This document shows positions 21,527-33,044 of a stretch of DNA of 64,000 bases, piece by piece (the first letter of the stretch is position 1; every line of letters starts with the position of its first letter). The notes below the pieces were generated by a model. That model saw only the letters and a program-made list of their open reading frames with translations, did not search any database and was not told where the DNA came from. The stretch lies in assembly GCA_021234155.1 (NCBI GenBank), contig JAJEKV010000049.1:9954292-10018291 (forward strand), in the 5' to 3' direction. The stretch is from Isoetes taiwanensis. Its lineage: Eukaryota; Streptophyta; Lycopodiopsida; Isoetales; Isoetaceae. The translations under genes and the position numbers were made by a program.

Positions 21527-24500
21527 ATGGGAAGCATAACTCCGGCATCATATTCGACTAGGTCCCAAAACCACCCTAGAAGACTAAGTTATTTGTCTTC
21601 TGAAACAAAACTGGAGCCCAGTTATGATAGTAAGGAATGCAGGGCAAGATATGATGCATATTCTAAGCTTCAAGCATGCGCAGTAGCATTTGGTGAGCAA
21701 CTTCCTATTCCGGAAATAGTAGCTGTTGGGGGCCAGTCTGATGGCAAGAGTTCTCTTTTGGAGGCGCTTTTAGGGTTCAGATTCAATGTTAGGGAAGTGG
21801 AAATGGGTACCAGAAGACCCCTTATGCTTCAAATGGTTCATGATGCTTCGGCTACAGAGCCCAGGTGTCGAATTCAGGTATTTGATGAAGTTGTAACTTA
21901 CGTTTAAGTCTTGCTTTGTAAATTCCTTCTAAATGCGAATTTTGATGTTGCTAAAGGATGAGGATTCCAATGAATATGGGTCTATAATCACATCATCATC
22001 AGCAGTGGCAGAAGCAATTCGGGGCCGAACTGAAGAACATCTAAAGAAAATTCAAGCGGCAGTGAGTGGGAAGCCGATTGTGATGCGCGTGGAATATGCA
22101 TTTTGTCCCAATCTTACAATCATTGACACTCCTGGCTTTGTTCTCAAGGTATATCATTTGTTCTACAATGGCCATGGTTTATAAGTCGCAAGCAGAATGG
22201 TTAAATTTAGTATAAATCCTGCCACTACATGCAGATCAAGGATAGGGAGGAAACGCATTTTAAACAATACCATTTATTAAGAACAGCATTAAGCCATAGA
22301 GGGTTAAAGTGTATTAGGCTAGCTTTTTGAAGCTGTAGAAGTGTTCACTTGTCAGCAAAGAGAGAACTTTGCTCATACATAAACATATTCAGAACACAGA
22401 TTGCACTTTCAAGGCATTTCTAATTTTAGTCCACACAATGTGTCCGGATGGTTTCACCTAAGCTCTTGTTTGGATGATAAAAGTATTTTAACTTTTATAT
22501 ATCACTGCTTTTACACATATTATATGTCATAGGTGTAACCTTGTAATGTTTGATGATATATATCACAGCACAATGGCTTTGTTTGGTATTCCAGGCAAAA
22601 AAGGGTGAACCAGAAAGTACACCAGATGACATAATTGCCATGGTTCGAACATTAACAGCTCCACCAAACAGGTTGCTGTTATTTCTCCAGCAGAGCAGTG
22701 TAGAATGGTGCTCATCGTTATGGCTGGATACTATACGTTCTATTGATCCTTCACTTCATAGGACAATTATAGTTGTCTCCAAATTTGATAATCGGCTTAC
22801 GGTATGCTCAGAATCCATTGGCTGATTGCTGTGCATTATATTTAAGGTCTAAGTGGGCAATTGCTGGCTGCAGGAATTTGTAGAGAGGTGGGAAGTAGAC
22901 CGATACCTGAGTGCCTCAGGATATCTCGGGGAAAATGTTTATCCTTTTTTTGTTGCTCTCCCCAAAGAAAGAGGGCTTGTCTCAAATGAGGAGTTCCGTA
23001 ACCAAATTGCAAGTGTCGATGCAGAAGTATTGAGACACCTCCAAGAAAAAGTTAAAGGTGGATTTGATGATGATAAGTATGGTTCGCATGTTGGGTTCAG
23101 GAATCTAAGGCAGTATTTGGAAACTGAACTGCATCGCAGGTACAAATTTGTTATGGTATATGACCTATAGATATTTGGGTGGTCTTTGCAACCACATGTG
23201 AAGCATGAAATGCCAATTTCTGGTTAAATATTTGAGTTATAGCTTTTGATATCGCCATCTCAGTTGGCGTTCTAGTTAGGGGTCAAGCATTTATAAAACT
23301 AATCCTCTCATAAAAATGCTGCAGGTATAAGGAGGCTGCCCCTGCAATGCTTGCACTTCTGGAGCGCCGTTGTAGTGAGGTTAGCTCAGGGTTATCTAAC
23401 GCAGATGCGCGATTAGCTGCAGCAGCTGATGTTGCTTCACTACGCCGTGCCGCAATGACACATACTGCAGCTCTAGCAAAACATGTGGTATCAGCTTTGC
23501 AGTCTATTTGTGCTGCTTATGCATATGCATGCCCTTGCATCAGGCTATTTTCATCTTCTGACTTGTTATTGTGTGTTGCAAGGGAGCTCTTTTAAATGGA
23601 GCTGCTGATCCTGACCCCGCAGAGTGGGGCTGGACAACTGAGGAAGAAAGGTTGCAAAGTGGGGTCACAAAGTGGCCAGGACTAGTGAAAGACATATGCC
23701 CTCCTAATGCAATCTTGAAGCTCTATGGAGGTGCAGCCTTTGAACGTGTTCTGACTGAGTTTCGATGTGCTGCATGCTCTCTTGAGTACCCATCTGTTTC
23801 TCGAGAGAAGGTGTGTCTTCCACTTGAAACAGAACATTGTGGTAACTTAATTTTGATGCTATTGATGCCTGCACCTTAGATTGCTATCTTGAAAATGAGT
23901 TTATATGAAATCTTTCATTTCAGGTTGCAAACATTTTACTCGCTCATTCTGGCAGAGCTGGAGGAGTTGCAGCTGCAGCAGCAAGCTTAGCGCGTGCAGC
24001 AGCACGATCATGGCTGGGTCCCCTCCTTGATACAACCTGTGAACGCCTTGCGCATGTGCTTCGCAATTTATTTGACTTGGCAGTCCAAAGGATTCGCCTT
24101 CAAACAGCTTCTGATGGTAATGTTTACCTTTTCTGTCAATTAAGTTGTAATGCATCTATGCATTTTTGCTTGTTTCTGCACTCTTTGTCCATAATTACAG
24201 GCAGCGTTGGTGTCATTTATTCCTAGCAAATGGAAGGAATGACATTGTTGTTGACAGTTTGTATTAAGTGGAGAAAGTAAACATCTATTGAAGGTGTAGA
24301 TTAATGTTCTCTGATTGTACAACTTGTGTTAGCCAATTTGAATGTCTTCATAATCTCCAATCTTTTCATCAACAGATTCATTGGGCAAAGGAATATCAGG
24401 AATATTTAGTTATGTTGCATTCCATGCTGCTCTCAGAAGAGCACATGACCAGTTTATTCAAGATTTGACAAAGGAGAGCAAGGAGCTCTTGCAGCATCAT

Positions 24501-25272
24501 CTGACAGCAGCAACAAGTCCTTATTCTCAGCTATGGAGCTATGAAGACAGAGGGCTCTTGACTGGATCCAGTTTAAATGTTACATCAATGGAGGTTTTAG
24601 GGGGACTAGGACCACAGTCAGGCTTGCTAACTGAGGAAAGAGAAAATGTTGCTCCATATGGGTTATCAAGAATGCAATCAACCCCTGCCAAATTATTTGA
24701 TCCCAGAGATCCACTTAGGGAGAGCCAGTTAACGGTTCCAGATACACCTTCACCTGATCAAAATGGCAATGAATCTGGCATGGGAAAGAGAAAAGAAGCA
24801 GGCAGGCGTTTTGTTGATGGAGAGATTGCAGATCCTGCCATTAGGAAAAAGGACCAGGAAAAATATGCACAGAAGAAGGATCCTCGTGGTGCAAGTGGTG
24901 TATATAATGAAGTGTGTTCTTTGGCTGCGGAACAGTTTACCAAGATCAGGGAGATGCTTGTTGATCGAACTATACCTGCAACACTTTATGCTAGCTTTTT
25001 AATTCCATGGTGAGTTATAAATGTGTTTTTCTTATGCCCTGAAGTTAGATCATGTTTTCTAACTGATGGAACATTTCTGTTTCAGCCGAGATCAATTGGC
25101 ACTGGCCATGGGTCTTGACCTGTTTGCTGTGAGCGACGAAAAATTTATGGACATGTTTGCTGCACCAGGGATGATCGATCAACTGGAAAATGAGAGGGCA
25201 TCTTTGCAGAAGCGATGCAAGACACTGAGATTGTGCCTCAATGAGTTCAGAACCATGGCCCGTTCCTTATAA
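21527..25272 (+). CDS. ARC5: ARC5/DRP5B-like plastid-division dynamin
   Basis: Nine exons: 21527-21877, 21957-22148, 22595-22801, 22874-23139, 23325-23487, 23583-23810, 23924-24116, 24376-25009, 25086-25272. All introns are GT-AG, and the frame is continuous for 806 residues. The family GTPase sits on the cytosolic face of the chloroplast division ring and constricts the outer envelope. Motifs: P-loop GGQSDGKSSLLEALLGFRF (about residues 69-87), switch I EMGTRRP, DTPGF (G3), SKFD in place of TKxD (G4). The middle region (YKEAAPAMLALLERRCSEV; AAFERVLTEFRCAA) and the C-terminal CRDQLALAMGLDLFAV...MDMF...MARSL are typical of ARC5. DRP5A is the alternative paralogue, but overall similarity favours DRP5B. 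The ATG is the first after an in-frame TAG at 21500. The gene looks intact. Confidence 0.95.
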
Positions 25273-25545
25273 ATCCAATCTTCTGTATGATATCAGTGTA
25301 AAACTATAATTCCAATGCCGTATCGCACAAGTCTCTGCCTTTCCATATTTTCCAGGGGCGAGCTATTCCGTCGATTGTTTGTTTCCAATTTTACCATAAC
25401 TATGATGGAATACCAAAACGACATTAAACCGCTTCAGCAATGCTAGTCGTTTGGAGTTGAGTGACGTATACTTTCTTAGAGTTTAGAGCTTCTTTTGCAA
25501 AGGGCTATTTCGCATGATGCCCTTTTGTTTTTGGAAGGAGTAATT
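25273..25545. other. ARC5 3' flank
   Basis: Probable 3' UTR and intergenic DNA. No repeat or gene is seen before the foldback. Confidence 0.5.
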
Positions 25546-25905
25546 TTCGTCAACAGAAAATTTCGCGAAGAAATTTTCTGGCGGTCGCCAGCTGACCTGG
25601 CGGGCCGCGAGGGGCGGAGCCACGAGCGGCACCGCCAGGTCAGCTGGCGGCCGCCACTGTTGACGAAATTTTTTTTCGTCGGGGGCTTGAAATTTGCCCC
25701 CAATTTTCACTTTCTGGTTGTTTTCCGGGGGACTCTGCTGGCGGCGCCGCTTAACCTGGGACAGCAGATCAATCTCGCAGCTTACATCTGGGGCAGCAGA
25801 TCGGGAGCGACCAGAGCTGCAATCGGGGGAAGATCAACAGGTTTTTTCGCTCTGAAATAACTGGCTGTTTAGGGGCGAAATTTCAAGCCCCCTTTTTTTT
25901 CGGTT
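25546..25905. repeat. GC-rich foldback element
   Basis: Two nested inverted repeats. Outer-left arm TTCGTCAACAG ... CGCCAGCTGACCTGGCGG pairs with CCGCCAGGTCAGCTGGCG ... CTGTTGACGAA (25546-25670). GGGGGCTTGAAATTTGCCCC at 25681 is inverted as GGGGCGAAATTTCAAGCCCC at 25872. The sequence is far more GC-rich than its flanks. It may be a foldback transposon or MITE, or a fragment of a larger GC-rich element; no clear target duplication was found. Confidence 0.7.
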
Positions 25906-26810
25906 ATTTACACGATGCTTTTGCCGAACGCTTTTGGTGAGCGTAGACATTTTTCAGACGCTGTCCACGAATTTTCCACATTTCCCATTTGTGGCTCTAG
26001 CCAGTAAGACAAAGATTTAGCTAGAAGACAAAGATTTAAAGATTGCTAAAAAAGAGAGCCAATTTTGATTTTAAGCTATTTGGAAGTCCTTGCAAAAACA
26101 AAAAAGAAAATCAGGTCATCCCGGGCGTTGAAATCCCCAATAGCTCTAACCGGATAATCTGCAAGTAAATGTCATGCTCCATCGGATTTTGAATATAAAC
26201 TCATGATTATTTGCAGGATTTTGAAGGAAAACCCACAATTTTGTCTTGGCAAATAAAAACTCGAACCTGAAAATGAGGATTGTGACCAGAAATTAGGAGA
26301 CTAACCCCTAGTTTTTCGATGCCTGGGTCATCCTTGCCAGAACTTGTCTGCTATGTGGAGCAGTCTTTTTTTGTCTCGCCAATTTGTAACATGTCAGCCC
26401 TTTCTATGCCTTTGAATTATTGATATATCAAAGTGTTTGGGTTCTTTCCTTACATAGGGCATCATGGGCTGTTTTCTTGAGGCCAGGCCACTATGTAAGG
26501 TGTTCCCAATTGAATCACTTTGAGGAACTCAACTTTCGAACCTCGAAGCATTCCATCGCCATTTCTCAGCACCCAGGTCCTGGGTCTTGGACATGATTTC
26601 GTCATTTTATCTCTCTGTTGGCTCATGTTTGTGTTTTGGTGTTGAGATTTGCCTTTTCATGGGAAAGCAGTAACCTTACGTCCAAGTTTTGCATGTAGGT
26701 CTCTGGGTTCAGATTCCACTTGTGGGACTATTTGGGGAGCTTTAAAATATCTAGCATAATAACATGGTGTTTCTTTTATATTTTTGTATATTTTTTGCTA
26801 TGGTTTTCAT
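25906..26810. other. No gene seen; possible SINE trace
   Basis: Near 26700 the sequence GGGTTCAGATTCCACTTGTGGG resembles a tRNA-type B box with one extra base, as in decayed SINEs. No A box or tail was confirmed. Nothing else is seen. Confidence 0.3.
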
Positions 26811-26853
26811 ATCTACCTACCTACCTACCTACCTACCTATCTATCTATCTATC
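26811..26853. repeat. (CTAC)n(CTAT)n microsatellite
   Basis: Successive CTAC units followed by four CTAT units. Confidence 0.95.
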
Positions 26854-27193
26854 TGATTTAATGGGCGTATTGGATGAGGCCTAGTAATCATTATATCTAG
26901 TTATTAATGGCATTTTTCAATGGTCTAGTCCCTTGTATTTTTTTAATAAGCACATGATGTTTACCTTTTTGTAGCATGTAAAGGTCGAATATTTTGAGAA
27001 AAATTACAAAATACACTTATATTTTGAGGAGTTTCACCAAATACCCCCAAATTTTGAAATTCTTTTAAATGGCCTTGGTCAACATACAAAGTATTTTGTA
27101 TTTTTGGAAATTGTTGAAATGTCCTTAAGATTTAAGATTTACATTAATTCCCCAAGTGCCCTTAAGATTCTTATTAATTTTCTAAATGTCTAA

Positions 27194-27235
27194 GGGGCCA
27201 TTCACACCGGCGGTTAGGTTAGGTTTAGTTAAGAA
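27194..27235 (+). repeat. Left terminal inverted repeat of Harbinger
   Basis: About 37-40 bp matching the inverse of 45610-45650 with few mismatches; starts right after TAA. Confidence 0.88.
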
Positions 27236-28185
27236 AAATTAACTAGCTTGTTAAACCTAACTATGACAATTATATTCACACCTAAAAAGGTTAGGTTTCA
27301 GTAAAATCTTTTAACCTAACTATGATGTGCTAAATTATTTTCAGACCAACGCAGTTAAGTTGGCAATTTTTATCCTAACAATTTACATCGGTGGTTGTTC
27401 AAACATGACACATTAAGTTACTGTTAACTGCAATGTTAACAGAATTGCCTTCAGACCAACCTTCGGTTAAGTTACAATTTTAACTTAACCAAACTGCTTT
27501 CAGATATATCTTCAGTTAAGTTTATAATTTTAACTTAACCAGCTTCAAAGTTCCTTTGTTAACCTGTTTTCAAAAGAAATTCTATTGAATGCCACATTTC
27601 AGGCATCTTGCATTTCAAATACATCATCCACTCGAATACTGCAACGGGGATCTTGCCATTTAACACTTTTTAGACTCGACCCAAACCTTTCATACTGCTC
27701 TGAGCAAAAGCTACTCAAAAGCAAGCGTTGGGAAAGTCAAAGCTAATGTATAGACACTCAAGGGTCAACGCAATCGAATGCCTATAGTTACTTCACATTA
27801 GCAGACAATGCACATAAATACATATATACTTTTTGTAACCATTCAAAGTATTGATCAAGTAAAAGACAATGAGAGAACCGAAATTAGAAGCAACAAAGAA
27901 TTCGTAAGGTTGAAGAGACCAGTTATGAGAAATAAGAAAAAGCAGCAATCAATTATCCTCTTCATTCAAGAATTGCTATGTCCATGATACAAGGAAACAA
28001 GCACGGATGTACATAAACAAGCCACTATTCCTACTCCAACATGCCTGATAGGCAGAGTCCTAGTCTGCAAATCATGTATCCCTGATAGAGATATAATAAC
28101 AAAATCAGCAATGCAAGCAGTAAACAAGGCCCAACATATTTAATGAGCTCACAAACTAATCTGTTTCATGTCAAACTTACCTGTC

Positions 28186-28986
28186 TCACGTGAACACTAG
28201 ATACTCTTTTAGTGATTCTCTAATCTCGAGTCCATTTGCAACTTCAGTGTCTTCAGCTTCAATGTCTTGATTCTCACCATTTGCAACTTCAGTGTCTTCA
28301 GCTTCAGTGTCTTCATTCTCATCTTCTACTAGCCCTTGAAGTATGATTTGGTTTAACTCCTCCTCCACATTAGCTTCGCCATTATCAATCAATAAATTGT
28401 GCAGGATGCAACATGCATGAGCTATAGTCGGGATACATAGGCTTCATCCTTAACTTTGTGTCAAGGCATTTGAACTTGCCCTTCAACAACCCAAATGTTT
28501 GCTCAATATATAAACGTCCTCTTTTCAACTTTTTATTGAAAATATCCTCTACAACATAGCATCCCATACAATAATGTGTTATCGTAAAAAACAAAACACT
28601 CTTGAAGGCAACAAGAAGCTAAGATTAACTTACCAGCAAGTGTTAATAGTCTAGGAGCCTTTTGGTATGGTGACATCAATCACGAAGAGCACTTATAACC
28701 CATATCTCCCAAGAAGTACGGTTTTAACTCCCTCCTGAAAACAATGTTCACAACAGTCAACAGGTTCTTGGAGCAACTGGCCTTCTTCAATTCTTCTTGC
28801 AAGTCTTGAATTTCTTAATACTCTAGCGTCATGCACAGACCCAGGATATCCACAAAAGATATCAATAAATCTTCTCTTTGTATCACATATTGCGTGCATT
28901 ATGATGCTAAATCTACATTTCCTATCATAGTAATCAAATCCATCAGGACCTGCAGGTTGTATTATTACAAAGTGTGTACAATCGCT
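28186..28986 (-). pseudogene. Harbinger transposase, DDE catalytic part (broken)
   Basis: DDE_Tnp_4 (HARBI1-like) nuclease domain. The part starts after a TTTTGCAG-type acceptor at about 28986. Seen in order: DCTHF (first Asp), YYDRKCRFSIIMHAICD, GYPGSVHDARVLRNS (second Asp), GDMGY-like block near 28705 in a shifted frame, RLYIEQTFGLLKGKFKCL (Glu). The C-terminus is acidic, with a duplicated EDTEVANG segment. Breaks: a frame change before the GD block, a TGA replacing the expected codon after KCSS (about 28685), and a further frame change near 28410. An intron lies near 28595-28640. The acidic residues themselves survive, but the protein cannot be made whole. Confidence 0.85.
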
Positions 28987-29019
28987 GCAAAACAAAAAAA
29001 AACAATCACATGTTAGCAT

Positions 29020-30980
29020 AGAGAAGCGTAAATTCTGTCAAAAGTATTCTTTAACTATCAATCACTACTGAGATATACCATGTAGAGATAGTACTGTTCA
29101 ACTTTCCAGCCTTCATGCTACAAAAAACAGAGCCCAACACAATTGCCCAAACACAAATAATAACCAGGCATGATTCCAACCCATTACAGTATTTCAATAA
29201 AATAGATTCAACCCTAGTCATAGGTTACAACCCATAAAATGCCTTTCCCTGGTTTCATAAGATGTCACTGGATAACTATGCATAAGTACAGAAAGATGAC
29301 TTTCCCTGGTGATCCATCCATGCAGAGGCCTCTTTCTTGATAGATCAAAAATCTACCATCTCTGATGATTATTCTTGAAGCAGCAATACCCCTGGTACCT
29401 CATCAATCACATTTGCAGATAAAAATAGATAAATGCCCAGCTTCAAGCTTTAAGCTTCAAGCGAAAGTAGAAGGGATTATTTCTCAAATCAATAATGGAT
29501 TATTTCTCAGATCAATTCTATATGGTCACTTGCCAGATCTTAGGACATCAACTATATTTTATGCAAAATATCTATAGTCTAGGAAAAATGCCTGCAAACT
29601 GCACCGTCTGCGCCATGCCATATTGCAGATTTTAGAATTTGTGCTTCACACCAGTTTCTCTTTGAAGGGACTGATCTATGAGGGAGCTATTTTCTTGTCA
29701 TGTTAACGGGATTTCCTGTGCATATCAGCATATTTTTCTCAAATCTCGTGCATATGACTTGTCATAGATAGCTATGTGTGTCCTATAAAGGCTTGCTCCA
29801 TGTATTGTATCAGCAATAATACAAAATTTTAATTGTCCCATCCCCTATGCCTAGCTCTGCATATGTGCATGAGCAAATTCGAATGCTGTGCTGATTCTAT
29901 GCTTAGTTGGTGCTTATTTAAAGAATTTAAAATCATAGTGTTTTTACCATATAACATACAACTATGCTACAAGACCACTGGTGATATGTTTAAACCTTTT
30001 TAAAGTCAAACTAAAGTAGATCATACTACCTAAGGATCAAAGGCTTATTCTGAGTTGTGTATTCTTCCTATGCCTGTCCAAAAACAGAAGTATGTTCACC
30101 CCTGTCTTATACAAGGATAGTTGTTAATTTCTTGTACTATGCAGCCTTTTAAAATAAAAACCTACTGCATTTCCTAGGGCTAGAGGCATATCCTACTCAT
30201 AATGCTGCTCAACCCTAGTCATAGGGTACAATCCATCAAGTTAGTGCAGTACAATCAGCAATAATGCTACTGTACCAACTAGGCCAGAGAATACTGTATC
30301 TTAAACTAGATCTTAGAACTATATTTCTAAATTGGTGATAAAAAACAATTATGCAGAATATTGTACCTTAAACTGCATGGTGCCTTGCCAATACTGCAAA
30401 TGCCATTCTACCATCTCTAGTGATTATTCCTAAAGCAGCAATACCCCTGGTTACCTCATCAATCACCTTTGCAGATAAAAATAGATAAATGCCCAGCTTC
30501 AAGCTTCAAGCTTCAAGCAAAAATGCCCAACGTCAAGCTTCAGACATCGCTAACCAGAAACATCTTCAATAAATCACTAGAACTTACCTTAGTGCCTTTC
30601 AAAAAAAACTGTCTGGTTGTTCCAATTCTAAGGAAGAATTCCAACACTAGCCCTAAAATACACTTATAGATAAATCTTATAGATAAATCTTATGGCCTTT
30701 AGGATAAATCTTTAAGCATTTAGAATGCATGGCATAGTTTAAGTATCTTTATGCTACTGTACAAGTTAGGCCACAAAACAGAGTCCAATGTATGTGTCTA
30801 ATGCAGATCTTTGCAGAGGTGGCAGGGCTTTTCATAGCTATGTGCTAACAAGCTTTGTCACAAGGCAAGTAGGTTCATGCTCACGTTTTCAGAAATGGGC
30901 TGGGCAATAATGCCTTCTTAGGAAATTTATTATATGGGAAGTGGTCCAGTGTAACAGGTGCAATATTACTATTCATCAAT
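29020..30980. other. Harbinger interior with a diverged 1.05-kb direct duplication
   Basis: Two landmarks recur in order: CAACCCTAGTCATAGGKTACAA at 29207 and 30210, and TTTGCAGATAAAAATAGATA with AATGCCCAGCTTCAAGC at about 29412 and 30468. The repeat is therefore a diverged segment of 0.3 kb or more at about 1.0-1.05 kb spacing. No coding sequence is recognised. Confidence 0.6.
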
Positions 30981-31225
30981 ATGATACAGAGATTAGTCTC
31001 ATGGAATATTATGATTTTTGCCTATGTGCAACACAAACTGCACGTCCAATCTCTCATCCTTTTCCATGAAATGCAGCTGGAGGAAGTGAAGTTCAATAGG
31101 ATTAGTTTTGTCATGCAATTGTTGGTAGCGAATTTGAGTAACACTGTGGTAGGAACTGCAACAGTTAAAATGCATAGAAGCACAGGAAGCCTAGAAGAAG
31201 CAGGGAATAATTTCTACAAGATGTA
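30981..31225 (+). pseudogene. PPR protein gene fragment
   Basis: About 80 codons read as consecutive pentatricopeptide repeats: LVSWNIMIFAYVQH ... LFHEMQLEEVKFNRISFV, then NTVVGTATVKMHRSTGSLEEA and NFYKM before a stop. These match the P/L/S-type repeats of plant organellar RNA-editing PPR proteins (consensus VSWNAMI, VVGTALVNMYGKCGSLEEA). A shifted frame after the stop continues with VSWN-like sequence. Only two repeats of the usual ten or more remain, so this is debris inside the Harbinger element. Confidence 0.75.
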
Positions 31226-31266
31226 GCGTTTAGGTATAGTATCATGGAATCTTACATATACTCATC

Positions 31267-31464
31267 ATGGTTTGGATCATCAAGCTCCACAAATTTGTTA
31301 AAAATTGCATTTATAGAAAGGCAGTTAGAGATGCAGATAGAGCATTAGCACTTGATCCTATACACTGGAAAAGTCCTCTAGGAACAGTTAGAGCTTTCTG
31401 TGGATTACAACAGCATAGATTGGCCTATGATACAATCATTGTTTGGATCAATCTCCGAAGATAA
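31267..31464 (+). pseudogene. TPR-like gene fragment
   Basis: A short open reading containing AVRDADRALALDPIHWK, the helix B signature of a tetratricopeptide repeat as in co-chaperone-type TPR proteins, followed by a degenerate second repeat. It directly follows the PPR fragment but is a different gene family. Too short to identify the parent. Confidence 0.5.
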
Positions 31465-31599
31465 TGTGCATGTAAAGGCTTTGATCCTACCCTGTAAAGC
31501 TTTCTGTCACAGTCAAGGTTCAGAGAATTGGTCCAACTACATCTTAAACTGCATGGTGCTCATGACACTAACTTCAAGCCTATAGTAAGATAGAGAAAT

Positions 31600-31767
31600 A
31601 CTTTGACAGAGAAAGGGTCCATGCAAATTTACAACACGTGCTTATCATCTCCGTGTTCATTAAAATCAAAATTAAAATCACTAATATGCAGCACATAAGA
31701 TTTGATGAGTAATAAGATTTGATCGGGCTGCCATGAGCTATCTCATTACTTCCATATGTTGGGGAGT
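31600..31767 (-). pseudogene. Group A bZIP relic, third segment
   Basis: Continues the reading of the second segment across the LTR element: after the GGAGT duplication the minus strand reads PTYGSNEIAHGSPIKS and then decays. The bZIP basic-leucine zipper itself was not found. Confidence 0.5.
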
Positions 31768-32531
31768 TGATATGGACCAAGCACGGGGGAGTGGTCCACG
31801 GCGAATGGGTTATTGGAATTATGGCAAATACTATGTAAATGTTATTCCTAAGGTCACCTAATAATATAAAGGGGCATAGGATAACATAGCATGTGGGTGT
31901 GGAGAAACCATTGATATTTATGGAAGGGGTCGAGGCACTATCATTGGGATGATTATTGGTTGAGAAAAAGGCCATAGATAATATCTTATATGATAAGTCA
32001 TATAATCTAATTAAAGGCAAGGAGATATTTTGAAGAAAAGGCAACTGCATGCTAAAAAAGGCTAAAGTCGCAGAGAGATCTATAAATAGAACCTAAACTT
32101 CAGTTGGATATATCTCGGCAACCAGAGGTCCGATTGCTACGATCTTTATCTCATTGGATCTGTCTCGAAGTCTAGTTTCCGAAATGGAGTGGCACATTCC
32201 GTAGTTCATCCATATGGGAGAGTAATGTGTGACAAGGGGTCACAGATCACTGCCATAGTGACTTCACAGATCTGCAATTGTTTTTATGATGTGTGGCTAC
32301 TTGGAGTAGCTAGATTAGTCTGGAAGGCCAATAAGCCAGATGCCAGAGCTTTGTATTTGCCATAGAGCACTTGTGTTTTGCCATAACCCAGTGGATCCGG
32401 TTGGGTGGTTAATGGTGCTGCCATATCAATTATGCATGAATAAAGTTTCTTTAGTCCAGTGTTCTACTATTTCATTATGGTTCTATGATTCTGTGTTGCT
32501 ACAACTTCCCAAATATACATGAATTGTATCA
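31768..32531 (+). repeat. 5' LTR
   Basis: TG...CA bounded direct repeat. A TATAAATA-type element (ATCTATAAATAGA) near 32080 is a plausible core promoter and also occurs in the 3' LTR. Confidence 0.93.
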
Positions 32532-32533
32532 AG

Positions 32534-32545
32534 TGGTATCAGAGC
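32534..32545 (+). other. Primer binding site (initiator-Met tRNA)
   Basis: TGGTATCAGAGC is the standard plant retrotransposon PBS, two bases after the 5' LTR. Confidence 0.9.
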
Positions 32546-32639
32546 AGAGGTTTGCGATACTTTTGGGAACTAAAGGGCAATGGGATCACTAGTGGAATTT
32601 GGACTCACTAATCTGTGAGAGGAATTAAAGAAGTCAGAA

Positions 32640-32927
32640 ATGATGGAGCTAGGAATTTTTCAGAGGGCCGTAAAGATCATTGTTCTTGTATGTGCTGCAA
32701 GAACTACTATTAGTTCTTATTTTACTGGAGCATGGCAACGGAATGAAGAGGAGATTATCATTTTGGGGTTCACAAGAACAGATTTGGATTATCTTAATGG
32801 AGTAAAAGCATTTATGCATGAAGGGAAATCATATGATTTCTATATTGGAGCAGTTAGTGGAACTGAGGCGGATTTGGTGACTATTGCTGCAAGCAAATTT
32901 GGAGCATCAGTAGCAGAGAAAACTTAG
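32640..32927 (+). CDS. Unknown ORF inside the LTR element
   Basis: A 95-codon ORF starting near MMELGIFQRAVKII and ending SKFGASVAEKT. It shows no zinc knuckle, protease or polymerase motif. It may be a remnant of gag or a chance ORF; no function is inferred. Confidence 0.25.
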   Translation: MMELGIFQRAVKIIVLVCAARTTISSYFTGAWQRNEEEIIILGFTRTDLDYLNGVKAFMHEGKSYDFYIGAVSGTEADLVTIAASKFGASVAEKT

Positions 32928-33044
32928 TGCCTTCGTGGAGAATGTTCAAAGTATATCGACCGACTTGTTGTGAACGAGTTCGGATTATTGGGGACACTCC
33001 TATAATCCTTGGGGACTATGGAATAATAAGGGCGACTGCTGGGT

